Source: an uncultured Oscillospiraceae bacterium (GTDB lineage: Bacteria; Bacillota; Clostridia; Oscillospirales; Ruminococcaceae). Taken from it: 37,189 bases of DNA. How positions within the stretch are numbered: the first letter of the stretch is position 1; each line of letters opens with the position of its first letter. The stretch covers positions 1-37,189 of the forward strand of contig CASEVW010000094.1 in assembly GCA_949291395.1 (NCBI GenBank). Direction: 5' to 3'. Under the pieces are notes generated by a model. That model was not told the origin of the DNA. It searched no databases and saw only the letters and a list, made by a program, of their open reading frames with translations. The translations under genes and the position numbers were made by a program. This document shows, piece after piece, positions 1-7,438 of the stretch.

Positions 1-63
1 GATTGCGCGAAAATATGCCTGACATTTCGCTTCTTTTCCCCTTTGTGTTCTTGTTTACAAACC

Positions 64-101
64 AAAAACCTGCTCTGGCGTGATTGCCGGAGCAGGTTTT
101 T
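64..101. terminator. Hairpin with T-runs on both strands, likely tRNA-Leu terminator
   Basis: A 12-bp perfect stem (64-75 with 90-101, arm CCTGCTC/GAGCAGG flanked by A5/T5) works as an intrinsic terminator on either strand. On the minus strand it lies downstream of the tRNA-Leu gene. On the plus strand it would stop transcription from a gene left of the window. Bases 1-63 contain no gene that I can support. Confidence 0.65.
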
Positions 102-112
102 CTACAAGCTGA

Positions 113-143
113 GAGCTTCGGGTAAAACCCGAAGCTCTTTTTT
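113..143 (+). terminator. Intrinsic terminator, rightward
   Basis: A 10-bp perfect stem, GAGCTTCGGG (113-122) with CCCGAAGCTC (128-137), is followed by six T residues at 138-143. It points rightward and probably backs up the hairpin at 64-101 for a gene beyond the left edge. The stem also lies just downstream of the leftward tRNA but has no T-run in that direction. Confidence 0.65.
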
Positions 144-164
144 GCGCTCATCATTGATAAGCAA

Positions 165-252
<88 letters not shown>

Positions 253-256
253 ATAA

Positions 257-279
257 CTTGCAGCTGTTACAGCCGCAAG
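257..279 (-). repeat. Inverted repeat just upstream of tRNA-Leu
   Basis: CTTGCAGCTG (257-266) and CAGCCGCAAG (270-279) form a 10-bp arm with one G-T wobble and a 3-nt loop. It sits between the -10 box and the mature tRNA 5' end, so it covers the probable start point and the short 5' leader. It may be an operator, a processing hairpin or chance. Confidence 0.4.
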
Positions 280-283
280 ATGT

Positions 284-312
284 ATTTTATCAGAACATGA
301 TGCAAAAGTCAA
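284..312 (-). promoter_or_regulatory. Sigma-70/A promoter for tRNA-Leu
   Basis: On the minus strand a TTGACT -35 box (307-312) is followed by exactly 17 bp and a TAAAAT -10 box (284-289). The -10 lies about 32 nt upstream of the tRNA 5' end. The -35 is only a few bases from the rmuC stop codon, so the tRNA has an independent promoter although it follows rmuC in the same direction. Confidence 0.75.
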
Positions 313-315
313 GAA

Positions 316-1497
316 TTAACTTTCATTTTCCCCCAAAAGTACTTCCGGTTCCGCTTCCGGGGTGTTCGCGGCGGGCAGTTCCGTCACCTGGCGCAGCTTG
401 CGCTGAATCTGCCGGGTGCGCACGCCCACCAGGTTTTCCAGCTCCCGGCTGGCCTGGTTGATGCGGTTCTGGGCCTGGGCCAGGGCCTGTCCGAAGGTCT
501 CAAACTCCGCCTTCACGCTGCCCAGCACTTTCCACACCTCGCTGGACCGCTTCTGGATGGCCAGGGTGTGGAAGCCCATCTGCAGGCTGTTCAGCAGCGC
601 CGCCATGGTGGTGGGGCCGGCGATCACCACCTTGTAGTCCCGCTGCAGCCGCTCGGCGGTGCCAAGGCGCACCACCTCGGCATACAGCCCCTCGATGGGC
701 AGGAACATCACCCCGAAGTCGGTGGTGTAGGGCGGCGCGATGTATTTGTCGTGGATATCCTTGCCAAAGCTGCGCACCCGCTTGTCCAATTCTTTGGCCG
801 CGGCCTCCACCGCCGCCCGGTCGCCGGTATCATAGGCGTCCATCAGGGCAGAATAAGCATCCACGGGGAATTTTGCGTCGATGGGCAGCCAGATCTCGCC
901 CTCGCCGTCGCCCGGCAGCCGCAGGGCAAATTCCACCCGGTCGCTGCTGCCGGGCGCGGTGGCCACGTTCTCGGCGTACTGCTCCGGCGCCAGGATCTGC
1001 TCCAAAATAGCCCCCAGCTGGATCTCGCCCAGAATGCCCCGGGTCTTAACGTTGCTCAGCACCTTTTTCAGATCGCCCACCCCGGCGGCCAGATTGCGCA
1101 TCTCGCCCAGGCCCTTGTACACCAGTTCCAGCTGGCGACTCACCAGGCCGAAGCTCTTTTGCAGCCGGTCCTCCAGGGTCTGCTGCAATTTTTCGTCCAC
1201 CGTCTGGCGCATCTCGTTCAAACGGCGGTCGTTGCTGGCCTGCATGGCGTTCAGGCGCACCTCCATGGTGTTGCGGATGCTCTCCAGCTTCTGCTCGGTC
1301 TGGCTGGCGCTGGCCTGCATGCCGGTGAGCACCCGTCCGCTCAGTTCCTGCCGGGTCTGGCGGATCTCCGCCAGCAGGTCCTGGCGCACCTTTTCCAGGT
1401 CCTCGCCGGACAGGCCGCTCTCCGGCGGTTTGCGCAAAAGGGCTAAAAGACTGAACACACAGGCCAAAGCGGCCAGGATAAGGGTGATGATCTCCAT
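316..1497 (-). CDS. rmuC: RmuC family DNA recombination protein
   Basis: 393 residues, typical of the RmuC family (PF02646), which is thought to limit DNA inversions or act as a nuclease-like factor in recombination. An N-terminal membrane segment (about residues 3-20) is followed by a long coiled coil (about 30-130, rich in Q, E, R and L). The conserved RmuC core follows, with GILGEIQLGAILEQIL, LPIDAKFPVDAY, FLPIEGLYAEVV and GPTTMAALLNSLQMGF. The ATG at 1495-1497 has a TAAGGAG ribosome binding site just upstream. The gene is transcribed leftward toward tRNA-Leu and divergently from the polysaccharide deacetylase. The family call is secure; the precise biochemical activity is not established. 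Confidence 0.95.
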   Translation of the reverse strand: MEIITLILAALACVFSLLALLRKPPESGLSGEDLEKVRQDLLAEIRQTRQELSGRVLTGMQASASQTEQKLESIRNTMEVRLNAMQASNDRRLNEMRQTVDEKLQQTLEDRLQKSFGLVSRQLELVYKGLGEMRNLAAGVGDLKKVLSNVKTRGILGEIQLGAILEQILAPEQYAENVATAPGSSDRVEFALRLPGDGEGEIWLPIDAKFPVDAYSALMDAYDTGDRAAVEAAAKELDKRVRSFGKDIHDKYIAPPYTTDFGVMFLPIEGLYAEVVRLGTAERLQRDYKVVIAGPTTMAALLNSLQMGFHTLAIQKRSSEVWKVLGSVKAEFETFGQALAQAQNRINQASRELENLVGVRTRQIQRKLRQVTELPAANTPEAEPEVLLGENES

Positions 1498-1547
1498 ATT
1501 TTTCTCCTTAGCGGGGGGATAACTCGTCCCTGAATTTCATACTGATA

Positions 1548-1577
1548 AGTATAACAAGGTTTGCGGGGACAAATCAA
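1548..1577 (-). promoter_or_regulatory. Candidate promoter for rmuC
   Basis: Minus-strand TTGATT (1572-1577), an 18-bp spacer and TATACT (1548-1553) lie about 50 nt upstream of the rmuC start. The spacer is slightly long and the -35 box imperfect. An overlapping TATAAC on the plus strand (1550-1555) could serve the divergent deacetylase but has no good -35. Confidence 0.35.
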
Positions 1578-1603
1578 CAACGAAAGTCAAAGGAGACTGA
1601 AAT

Positions 1604-2419
1604 ATGAAACGCTCGATGAAGCAAAAACAGCGGCTTTGGACCGCCGCATGGGTGGTGTGCTGCGGTGCGGTGGCCGCCGCAATGGTTTTGACGGCGCTTG
1701 ACCGCCCGGCGGGCTGCCATATGGACGACTTGACCAACGTGCCGGTGGCCCAGGTGACCGCTCCGGTGGACGCCGACGCCCCGGAACAGGAGGAAAAGCG
1801 GGTCTTTCTGACATTTGACGACGGCCCCAGCGTTACCACCGAGACGGTGCTGGACATTTTGCAGGAAAAAGACGTGCCCGCCACCTTTTTTGTGGTGGCG
1901 GCGGAGAACAACCAGGACTACCTGCCTCTGATCCAGCGGGCGGTGGAGGAGGGGCACCAGATCGCCCTGCACAGCGGCAGCCACGAGTACAAAAAGATCT
2001 ACGCCTCTACCGCCGCCTATTGGGCGGACATCAAGGACTTGCGGGAGAAGATCAGCCCCTATGTGGCGGTGGAGGCGGTGCACTGGCTGCGCTTTCCCGG
2101 CGGCAGCACCAACACGGTGAGCCACAAATACGGCGGTAGCGGCATTATGAAGTCGCTGAAAGCCCAGGCTAAAGAAAAGGGCTATCAATATGTGGACTGG
2201 AACGTCTGCGCCAACGATGCCATCGGCGGCCGCCCCAGCGCGGGGGAGATCTACCAGAACGTGATACAGGAGGCAAAGGATAAGTCCACCTGCGTGGTGC
2301 TGATGCACGACACCAAAGCTACCAAGACCACCGCCGAGGCCCTGCCGGACATCATCGACTGGTTCCGGCAGCAGGGGTATCGCTTCTGCCGCATCGACGA
2401 GCTGGACCAGCAGGTGTGA
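1604..2419 (+). CDS. Polysaccharide deacetylase (NodB/CE4 family), membrane-anchored
   Basis: 271 residues, with an N-terminal signal-anchor (about residues 12-31) that places the enzyme outside the membrane. The carbohydrate esterase 4 motifs are present. TFDDGPS carries the catalytic and metal aspartates D72 and D73. HSGSH supplies metal ligands H123 and H127. RFPGGS (from R163), the DWN segment and LMHD with H235 complete the active site. Enzymes of this family remove N-acetyl groups from GlcNAc or MurNAc of peptidoglycan, which changes lysozyme sensitivity or takes part in sporulation; which substrate applies here cannot be told. The AAAGGAGA ribosome binding site fits the ATG at 1604. 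A second ATG at 1616 is less well spaced. Confidence 0.92.
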   Translation: MKRSMKQKQRLWTAAWVVCCGAVAAAMVLTALDRPAGCHMDDLTNVPVAQVTAPVDADAPEQEEKRVFLTFDDGPSVTTETVLDILQEKDVPATFFVVAAENNQDYLPLIQRAVEEGHQIALHSGSHEYKKIYASTAAYWADIKDLREKISPYVAVEAVHWLRFPGGSTNTVSHKYGGSGIMKSLKAQAKEKGYQYVDWNVCANDAIGGRPSAGEIYQNVIQEAKDKSTCVVLMHDTKATKTTAEALPDIIDWFRQQGYRFCRIDELDQQV

Positions 2420-2495
2420 CCGGTAGCGGCAGGGCGAAACAGGGCGCAGGATTGTAAACTTTTTGGGAACTTTGGCCCGGCGGCACAGCGCGCCG

Positions 2496-2524
2496 TTGTA
2501 AACCGGCGGAAAATGGTGTATGAT
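2496..2524 (+). promoter_or_regulatory. Promoter for the DUF5685/J-protein group
   Basis: TTGTAA (2496-2501), a 17-bp spacer and TATGAT (2519-2524) lie about 80 nt before the TTG start of the DUF5685 gene. The transcribed leader would contain an 8-bp hairpin, GCTTTGCC (2537-2544) with GGCAAAGC (2561-2568). No convincing terminator is seen between the deacetylase and this promoter. Confidence 0.5.
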
Positions 2525-2604
2525 ATGCTGTAACAGGCTTTGCCACGGCGTTTGTCCGGCGGCAAAGCAGGAAAAACGCACGCCGCAGGAAGGGGTTTCA
2601 GGGT

Positions 2605-3468
2605 TTGTTTGGATATGTAATGCCGGTAAAGCCTGAGATGAAGGTCAAGGAGTTCGAAAGCTACCGGGCCATGTACTGCGGGCTGTGCAAGCAGTTGAAG
2701 ACCGACTACGGCTTTTGGCCCCGGATGCTGCTGAACTACGATCTGGTCACCGTAGCGCTGCTGGCGGACGGTCTCACCGGCGAGGAGGGCAGCCCCTGCA
2801 TGGAGCGCTGCATCGCAAACCCCTTACAAAAGCGCTGTGTGCAGAAAAAGACCCAGGGCCTGCGGCTGGCGGCGGCGGGCCTGGTGCTGTTGGGCTGGTA
2901 CAAGCTGGCGGACGATCTGGCGGACGAGCCGTTCTTCCGGCGGCAGGCCGCCCGGCTGATGCGGCTGGTGCTGCGGGGCGCGTACAAACGGGCGGCGGAA
3001 GCCTACCCGGCCATTGACCAGTGCCTGGCGGAGGAAACGCTCCACCAGCAGCAGGTGGAACAAAAGCGGTCGGCGCTGTACGACGAAGCTGCCGAGCCCA
3101 CCGGCCGGATGACCGCCGAGATCCTGGCGGCCTGCGCCCAGACCCCCCAGCAGGAGCGGGCCCTGCGCCGGTTCGGCTTGTTCATGGGCAAGATCATCTA
3201 CTGGCTGGACGCGGCGGAGGACTACGAAAAGGACCAGGAAAAGGGCCGTTACAACGTGTTTTTGCAAAACAGCCTTTCCCGGGAGCAGGCCATCCAGCAG
3301 GCGCAGCTGCAATGCCGCATGGCGGCAGGGGAGGCCGCCCGCTGTTACAACCTGCTGGACCTGCGGCTGAACCGCCCCATTCTGGACAACATCGTCTTTT
3401 TGGGTATTCCCGGCAGCATCCAGCGGGCCGGCCAGCCCACCATGCGGCGGCCCAAAGGGATGCAGTAA
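2605..3468 (+). CDS. DUF5685 family protein
   Basis: 287 residues. The start is a TTG preceded by AGGAAGGGG; it gives the N-terminus MFGYVMPVKPE, which matches how I recall this clostridial family beginning. Visible landmarks are a CxxC (Y24-C25-G-L-C28), more cysteines in the segment CMERCIANPLQKRC, and an acidic helix near the C-terminus with D202, E205, D206, D210 and then G214-R-Y-N217. That acidic pattern recalls the aspartate-rich motif of squalene/phytoene synthase-like helical enzymes, but this is only a resemblance. Function is unknown. It is followed after 41 bp by a J-domain protein and then a membrane protein, all co-directional, so it probably acts with them. Predicted soluble, largely helical. 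Confidence 0.85.
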   Translation: MFGYVMPVKPEMKVKEFESYRAMYCGLCKQLKTDYGFWPRMLLNYDLVTVALLADGLTGEEGSPCMERCIANPLQKRCVQKKTQGLRLAAAGLVLLGWYKLADDLADEPFFRRQAARLMRLVLRGAYKRAAEAYPAIDQCLAEETLHQQQVEQKRSALYDEAAEPTGRMTAEILAACAQTPQQERALRRFGLFMGKIIYWLDAAEDYEKDQEKGRYNVFLQNSLSREQAIQQAQLQCRMAAGEAARCYNLLDLRLNRPILDNIVFLGIPGSIQRAGQPTMRRPKGMQ

Positions 3469-3509
3469 CGGAAAAAATAGTAAGAGATCAAAATAAGGAG
3501 CAAACGCAA

Positions 3510-4151
3510 ATGGATGCATATCAGGTGTTAGGGCTTGCCCGTGGCGCAAGCGAGGAAGAGGTCAAGGCGGCTTACCGTGCCCTGGCCCAGAAGTACAACC
3601 CGGAAAACTACGAGGCCGGCCCCCTGCGGGAGGACGCCGAGCGCAAGATGACCGAGCTGAACGAGGCCTTTGACACGGTGATGAGCGAGCTGCGGGCGGG
3701 CACCGCCCCCGGAACCTCTTCCGGCCCGGCCAACGGCCCCGCTCAGGGGCAGGGCGGCCCCCAGGGCCAGCAGGGCAGCTACCCGGAGATCCGGGCCCTC
3801 ATCCGGGCCGGCCGGGCGGATGAAGCCCTGGCCCAGCTGCAAAGCATCCCCAACGGCCCCGCCAGCGCCGAGTGGAACTTTTTGATGGGCAGCGCTTACT
3901 ATTATAAGGGCTGGATGAACGAGGCTTTGCGCTACTTCCAGGAAGCCTGCCGTCTGGACCCTTCCAACCGGGAGTACGCGGCGGCCCTGCACAACCTGCA
4001 AAGCAGTGCGGGCGGCCAGATGCCGGGCAACCCCTACGGCCCCTACGGCAACGCGCAGGCCAATGCGGTGGGCTGCAGCTGCTGTGATATGTGTGCGGCG
4101 ATGATGTGCATGGATATGTGCTGCAGCTGCGGCAGTCAGGGGTGCTGTTAA
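3510..4151 (+). CDS. J-domain-like protein with TPR-like segment and cysteine-rich tail
   Basis: 213 residues; ATG at 3510 with AAGGAG ten bases upstream. Residues 2-65 are a J domain (DAYQVLGLARGASEEEVKAA), but the HPD tripeptide that stimulates Hsp70 ATPase is replaced by N30-P31-E32, so canonical DnaK activation is doubtful. A Gly/Gln/Pro-rich linker (about 70-92) leads to a TPR-like helical part (about 93-165). The last 26 residues hold ten cysteines in CC, CxC and CxxC arrangements, suggesting metal binding, lipidation or a redox role. It lies between a DUF5685 gene and a membrane protein, with only 1 bp to the latter. The domain call is firm; the role is unknown. Confidence 0.88.
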   Translation: MDAYQVLGLARGASEEEVKAAYRALAQKYNPENYEAGPLREDAERKMTELNEAFDTVMSELRAGTAPGTSSGPANGPAQGQGGPQGQQGSYPEIRALIRAGRADEALAQLQSIPNGPASAEWNFLMGSAYYYKGWMNEALRYFQEACRLDPSNREYAAALHNLQSSAGGQMPGNPYGPYGNAQANAVGCSCCDMCAAMMCMDMCCSCGSQGCC

Positions 4152-4152
4152 G

Positions 4153-4695
4153 ATGCGGAGAAAGCAAAGCGGAAAGATCGCTTTGTGTGGTGTGATGTGC
4201 GGCCTGGCGGTGGCGATCATGCTGTGTGGCAGCGTGATCCCCTGTGCCACCTTCTGCGCGCCGGCCATTGGCGGGCTGCTGCTCATGCCGGTGGCCATCG
4301 AGTGCGGCATGCGCATGGCCTGGGTGTGTTACGGGGCCATCGGCCTGCTGACACTGCTGCTGGCGCCGGATAAGGAGATGGCGGCGATATTCGTGTTCTT
4401 CTTCGGCTACTATCCGCTGTTGAAAGCCTATTTGCAGCGCATCCACAGCCGGGTGCTGCGGGTGCTGCTAAAGGCCATCGTGTTCAACGGCTCGGTGCTG
4501 GCCATGTACACGGTGCTGTTGTATCTGTTTCCCATCCAATACCTGGTGGAGGAGTTTGCCCAGATCGCCGGCTGGATGATCCTGGTGCTGCTGCTTTTGG
4601 GGAACCTGTGCTTCTGGATCTACGACGCGGCACTGGTGAATATCGTGCAGCTGTACGTCATAAAGTTACAGGCAAAACTGCGGCATATGCTTTGA
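4153..4695 (+). CDS. Small multi-pass membrane protein, ECF S-component-like
   Basis: 180 residues with about five hydrophobic helices. The first (residues 8-30, IALCGVMCGLAVAIMLCGSV) and the general layout resemble energy-coupling-factor substrate-binding (S) components or similar conserved membrane proteins of Clostridia, but no specificity can be assigned. The ATG starts one base after the stop of the J-domain gene, so the two are translationally coupled and almost certainly co-transcribed. The 3' flank carries a terminator hairpin. An alternative is a general integral membrane protein of unknown function that receives or anchors the J-domain partner. Confidence 0.75.
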   Translation: MRRKQSGKIALCGVMCGLAVAIMLCGSVIPCATFCAPAIGGLLLMPVAIECGMRMAWVCYGAIGLLTLLLAPDKEMAAIFVFFFGYYPLLKAYLQRIHSRVLRVLLKAIVFNGSVLAMYTVLLYLFPIQYLVEEFAQIAGWMILVLLLLGNLCFWIYDAALVNIVQLYVIKLQAKLRHML

Positions 4696-4729
4696 AAACG
4701 AGGGCGCGTTTGGCATCGCCCGGTCCTGC

Positions 4730-4766
4730 AAAAGGCCCTGGGCAAGGGACAGGGCGCGCCTTTTTT
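4730..4766 (+). terminator. Intrinsic terminator after the membrane protein gene
   Basis: AAAAGGC (4730-4736) pairs with GCCTTTT (4758-4764), with an inner CCTG/CAGG pair and a GCGC bulge. It is followed by a T-run to 4766. It would end the DUF5685/J-protein/membrane-protein transcript. Confidence 0.55.
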
Positions 4767-4777
4767 GTGTCGGATCT

Positions 4778-4827
4778 TGCCGCAAACGAAGGGAAAGGCA
4801 ATGGCTTTTCCCGGGGTATCTGCGGCA
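4778..4827 (+). promoter_or_regulatory. Nested hairpin in the leader of the AI-2E permease
   Basis: TGCCGCA (4778-4784) pairs with TGCGGCA (4821-4827). Inside that, GGGAAAG pairs with CTTTTCCC. The structure sits between the upstream terminator and the permease ribosome binding site. No known riboswitch class is recognised. Confidence 0.3.
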
Positions 4828-4866
4828 TGGAATAAAGAAAAGAGAGGATAGGGGTGAGCGGAAAGC

Positions 4867-6033
4867 GTGAATCATTGGAGACCGAATCAGCGCTTTTTCT
4901 CGAATTTGGCGGTCGTGATCATTGGGATCTTGTTTTATCTGGCGGTGTCCCATCTGGACCTGGTGGCAGGGGCGTTAGGCGGCATCGTGCAGGTGCTGCT
5001 GCCTTTCATCTGGGCCTTTGTGATCGCCTACCTGCTGGATGGGCCGGTGCGCTGGTTTGAGAAAAAGCTGCACGGGCGGAGGGTGCTGGCCATCTTTATC
5101 AGCTATGTGCTGGCGCTGGCGGTGCTGGCGATGCTGCTCAGCTTCGTGATCCCCCAGCTGATCCAAAGCATCCGGATGCTGGTGGACAACGCCACGATGT
5201 ATCTGAACAATCTGACCCGGTTCGTCAACGAATGGACCGAGCGCCTGGGCATCGACCCGGAGGTCGCCTCCAGCATGATGATCTCCTACACCGACCTGAT
5301 GAACCAGGCCACCCAGCTGCTGACGCGGTTCATGCCCCAGATCCTGAACTACGGCATGGCCCTGGGCAGCGGCGTGGTGTCCGCGCTGACGGCGGTAATC
5401 GCCTCCATCTATATGCTGATGGACAAGCACAAGTTGCTGGCCCAGCTGCATAAGATCACCTATGCGTTCCTGCCCCTGCCCAAGGCTCGCCGCACACTGG
5501 AAGTGTGCAGCCATGCGAACGGGGTGTTCACCGGCTTTATCAACGGCAAGATCATCGACAGCGCCATCATCGGCGTGATCTGCTTTGTGGGCATGAACCT
5601 GTTCCGGATGCCTTTTGCGCTGCTGGTCAGCGTGATCGTGGGCGTGACCAACGTGATCCCCTTCTTTGGCCCCTTCATCGGCGCCATCCCCAGCATTATG
5701 ATCCTGCTGATGGCAGACCCCATCAAGGCGCTGGAGTTTGCCATCTTCGTGTTGGCGTTGCAGCAGTTCGACGGCAACATCCTGGGCCCCAAGATCCTGG
5801 GCGATTCCACCGGCTTGTCCGCCATGTGGGTGTTGGTGGCCATCATCGTGGGCGGCGGCCTGTTCGGCTTTGCCGGCATGGTGGTGGGCGTGCCCGCCTT
5901 TGCGGTGCTCTACTCCCTCACCAGCGATTTCCTGGCCGGCCGGCTGAAAGCAAAGGGCATCGACGCCAACGGCGACCCGCTGCCTGCCGCCCCCGCTCAA
6001 GCGGAGCAAGCTCCGGCAAGCGATGGGGAATAA
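4867..6033 (+). CDS. AI-2E family transporter (PerM-like permease)
   Basis: 388 residues with about eight transmembrane helices in the AI-2E transporter layout (PF01594). There are two or three N-terminal helices, an extracytoplasmic loop region (about 75-160), and a C-terminal helix bundle. Conserved segments include TNVIPFFGPFIGAIPS, LQQFDGNILGPKILGDSTGL and the glycine-rich GGGLFGFAGMVVGVPAFAVL. Members export or take up small molecules or act as Na+/H+ antiporters; the AI-2 name is historical and does not prove quorum sensing here. The start is a GTG at 4867 with a purine-rich GGATAGGGG upstream, which is not ideal in spacing. It is followed by a strong terminator. Confidence 0.9.
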   Translation: MNHWRPNQRFFSNLAVVIIGILFYLAVSHLDLVAGALGGIVQVLLPFIWAFVIAYLLDGPVRWFEKKLHGRRVLAIFISYVLALAVLAMLLSFVIPQLIQSIRMLVDNATMYLNNLTRFVNEWTERLGIDPEVASSMMISYTDLMNQATQLLTRFMPQILNYGMALGSGVVSALTAVIASIYMLMDKHKLLAQLHKITYAFLPLPKARRTLEVCSHANGVFTGFINGKIIDSAIIGVICFVGMNLFRMPFALLVSVIVGVTNVIPFFGPFIGAIPSIMILLMADPIKALEFAIFVLALQQFDGNILGPKILGDSTGLSAMWVLVAIIVGGGLFGFAGMVVGVPAFAVLYSLTSDFLAGRLKAKGIDANGDPLPAAPAQAEQAPASDGE

Positions 6034-6052
6034 CGTACATCTATAAAATAAG

Positions 6053-6089
6053 AGCAGACACTCACAAAAGCGTGGGTGTCTGCTTTTTT
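6053..6089 (+). terminator. Intrinsic terminator of the AI-2E permease gene
   Basis: A 13-bp stem, arms 6053-6065 and 6072-6084 (AGCAGACAC/GTGTCTGCT with one T-G wobble), is followed by a T-run to 6089, 20 bp after the permease stop. Confidence 0.85.
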
Positions 6090-6194
6090 GTGAAACGGAA
6101 TATCCTCGTTATTATAAAAATGCAGTTTGCTAACAGCGTAAGCAAAAAGCGGCCATCCCAAGAAATTGTGGTTTTAGAATTTCGATTAGAATAA

Positions 6195-6237
6195 CCCCCT
6201 CGGATGCATGCGCGTTTTTGCATCCGGGGGATTTTTT
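6195..6237 (+). terminator. Second intrinsic terminator
   Basis: CGGATGCA (6201-6208) pairs with TGCATCCG (6219-6226). The stem extends through CCCC/GGGG with a small bulge and is followed by six T residues. It isolates the recombinase gene from upstream transcription. Confidence 0.8.
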
Positions 6238-6350
6238 ATTGCCCGTTTTGCCGGTTGCTTTCATAGCAAAATGCCCTACGGAAAGGCTCAAATAGCTGTT
6301 TCAGAACAGAAAGGAAAAACCTGGAAGTGCGGAGCGGCATGAGACCATGA

Positions 6351-6359
6351 TGATATAAT
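6351..6359 (+). promoter_or_regulatory. Candidate extended -10 promoter for the recombinase
   Basis: TGATATAAT has the TGn extension of an extended -10 element. No good -35 box is seen 17 bp upstream, which is tolerated for this promoter type. It lies 87 nt before the recombinase ATG. Confidence 0.45.
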
Positions 6360-6445
6360 GTGAAACGTCAAGTGAAGGCGATCCCTCCGCTGGGGGGAAT
6401 CATAGGAAAGGAATGTCGAGACAGATCAATCGACGGGGATAAAAT

Positions 6446-7285
6446 ATGGAACATGAGGTCAAGGAAAACGATATTATCCGCTTTGGGCGGGAGCTGTTTG
6501 AGCAGGAACGTTCCCAGGAAACGATCACACGGTATCAAAACCAGCTTCGGGCGTTTGCCCGGTGGGGCGCAAAACGGCCGGTCACAAAGGAACTGATGGT
6601 ATGGTATAAGCAGTGGCTGATGGAGCGCTACTCGCCCGCCAGCGTGAACGTGGCTCTGGCGGCACTGAATAATTTTTTTATGTTTATGGGCTGGCAGGAA
6701 TGCCGGGTGCGCCCGGTCCGCGTACAGTGCAGACAGTATGCGGAGCCGCGCCGGGAGCTGACCCGCCAGGAATACTACCGGTTGCTGAAAGCAGCCCGGG
6801 AAAAGGGGGATATGCGGCTGTTACATCTGATGGAGACCATCTGTTCCACCGGGATCCGGGTGAGCGAGCTTCGATTCATCACGGTACAGGCGGTAAAACG
6901 AGGGCGGGCCGATATCTATAACAAAGGAAAGTATCGCACGATCTTGCTGCCCCGACAGCTGTGCGCGAAACTTCTGCGCTATTGCAGCGAACAAAAAATA
7001 CAGCAGGGAAGCGTGTTTGTGACCCGCTCGGGCAAGCCGGTGAGCCGCAGCAACATCTGGGCCATGATGAAGGGATTGTGCCAACAGGCGCAGGTCTCGC
7101 CGCGCAAAGTCTTCCCACATAATCTGCGCCACCTGTTTGCGCGCTGCTTTTACCAGTGCCAGCAGGATCTGGAACATCTGGCCAGCTTGCTGGGCCACAG
7201 CAGCATCAACACCACCCGCATTTACACCCGCGCCAGCGGAGAAGAACATTTGCGCCAGATCGAACAGCTGAGGCTTATTTTATAA
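6446..7285 (+). CDS. Tyrosine recombinase/integrase (XerC/D-like)
   Basis: 279 residues. Residues 8-95 form a SAM-like core-binding domain. The catalytic domain shows the full active-site set: R138 (in GIRVSEL), K162 (GKYR), H225 and R228 (HNLRH), H251 (LGHSS) and Y260 (RIYTR). The enzyme should therefore be active in site-specific strand exchange. It stands alone with no excisionase, phage or conjugation genes, and directly precedes a surface-polysaccharide region. Solo recombinases of this size are known to control DNA inversion at surface loci in gut bacteria. A chromosome-dimer role is less likely because the gene sits in an accessory region. Terminators isolate it on both sides. Confidence 0.92.
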   Translation: MEHEVKENDIIRFGRELFEQERSQETITRYQNQLRAFARWGAKRPVTKELMVWYKQWLMERYSPASVNVALAALNNFFMFMGWQECRVRPVRVQCRQYAEPRRELTRQEYYRLLKAAREKGDMRLLHLMETICSTGIRVSELRFITVQAVKRGRADIYNKGKYRTILLPRQLCAKLLRYCSEQKIQQGSVFVTRSGKPVSRSNIWAMMKGLCQQAQVSPRKVFPHNLRHLFARCFYQCQQDLEHLASLLGHSSINTTRIYTRASGEEHLRQIEQLRLIL

Positions 7286-7310
7286 GGTAAGGAAAATGAA
7301 CGAAACCACG

Positions 7311-7341
7311 AAGGCCATCCGCCTGCCGGATGGCCTTTTTT
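7311..7341 (+). terminator. Intrinsic terminator of the recombinase gene
   Basis: AAGGCCATCCG (7311-7321) pairs perfectly with CGGATGGCCTT (7327-7337) around a 5-nt loop, followed by T residues to 7341. Confidence 0.88.
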
Positions 7342-7390
7342 GTGCTGCAAAAAACAACGGGATTTGTTGAAAAAACAGAGAAAAACGAAG

Positions 7391-7438
7391 AAAAAAAGCT
7401 GGACATATTTCAAAAACGAAATGTGTCCAGCTTTTTTT
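7391..7438. repeat. 20-bp inverted repeat with 8-bp spacer (bidirectional terminator or recombination site)
   Basis: Arms 7391-7410 and 7419-7438 are complementary over 20 bp with a single T-G wobble and enclose CAAAAACG. The A7/T7 ends make it a good bidirectional terminator. The inner arms GGACATATTT and AAATGTGTCC around an 8-bp spacer also match the architecture of a tyrosine-recombinase core site, and the site lies 105 bp behind such a recombinase. I favour the terminator but cannot exclude the other. Confidence 0.7.

Larger units (their letters stand above)
6034..6445. other. Gene-free stretch with two terminators and a candidate promoter
   Basis: This 412-bp stretch marks the boundary between the conserved genes and the accessory polysaccharide region. 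It holds two separate rightward terminators (6053-6089 and 6195-6237) with about 105 bp between them in which no gene is seen. A TGATATAAT box lies before the recombinase gene. No coding frame within it looks real. Confidence 0.6.

Noticed and set aside
3021..3509. Longer N-terminal extension of the J-domain protein
   Set aside because: The upstream part is out-of-frame DUF5685 coding sequence; the ATG at 3510 has a good ribosome binding site and begins the J domain directly.
4867..6033. AI-2 quorum-sensing function for the permease
   Set aside because: No luxS or lsr genes are in the window, and the family name is not evidence for AI-2 transport.
6446..7285. Recombinase as part of a prophage or integrative element with tRNA att site
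   Set aside because: No phage, relaxase or excisionase genes are present and the only tRNA gene (168-252) is 6 kb away with no repeated 3' end near the recombinase.
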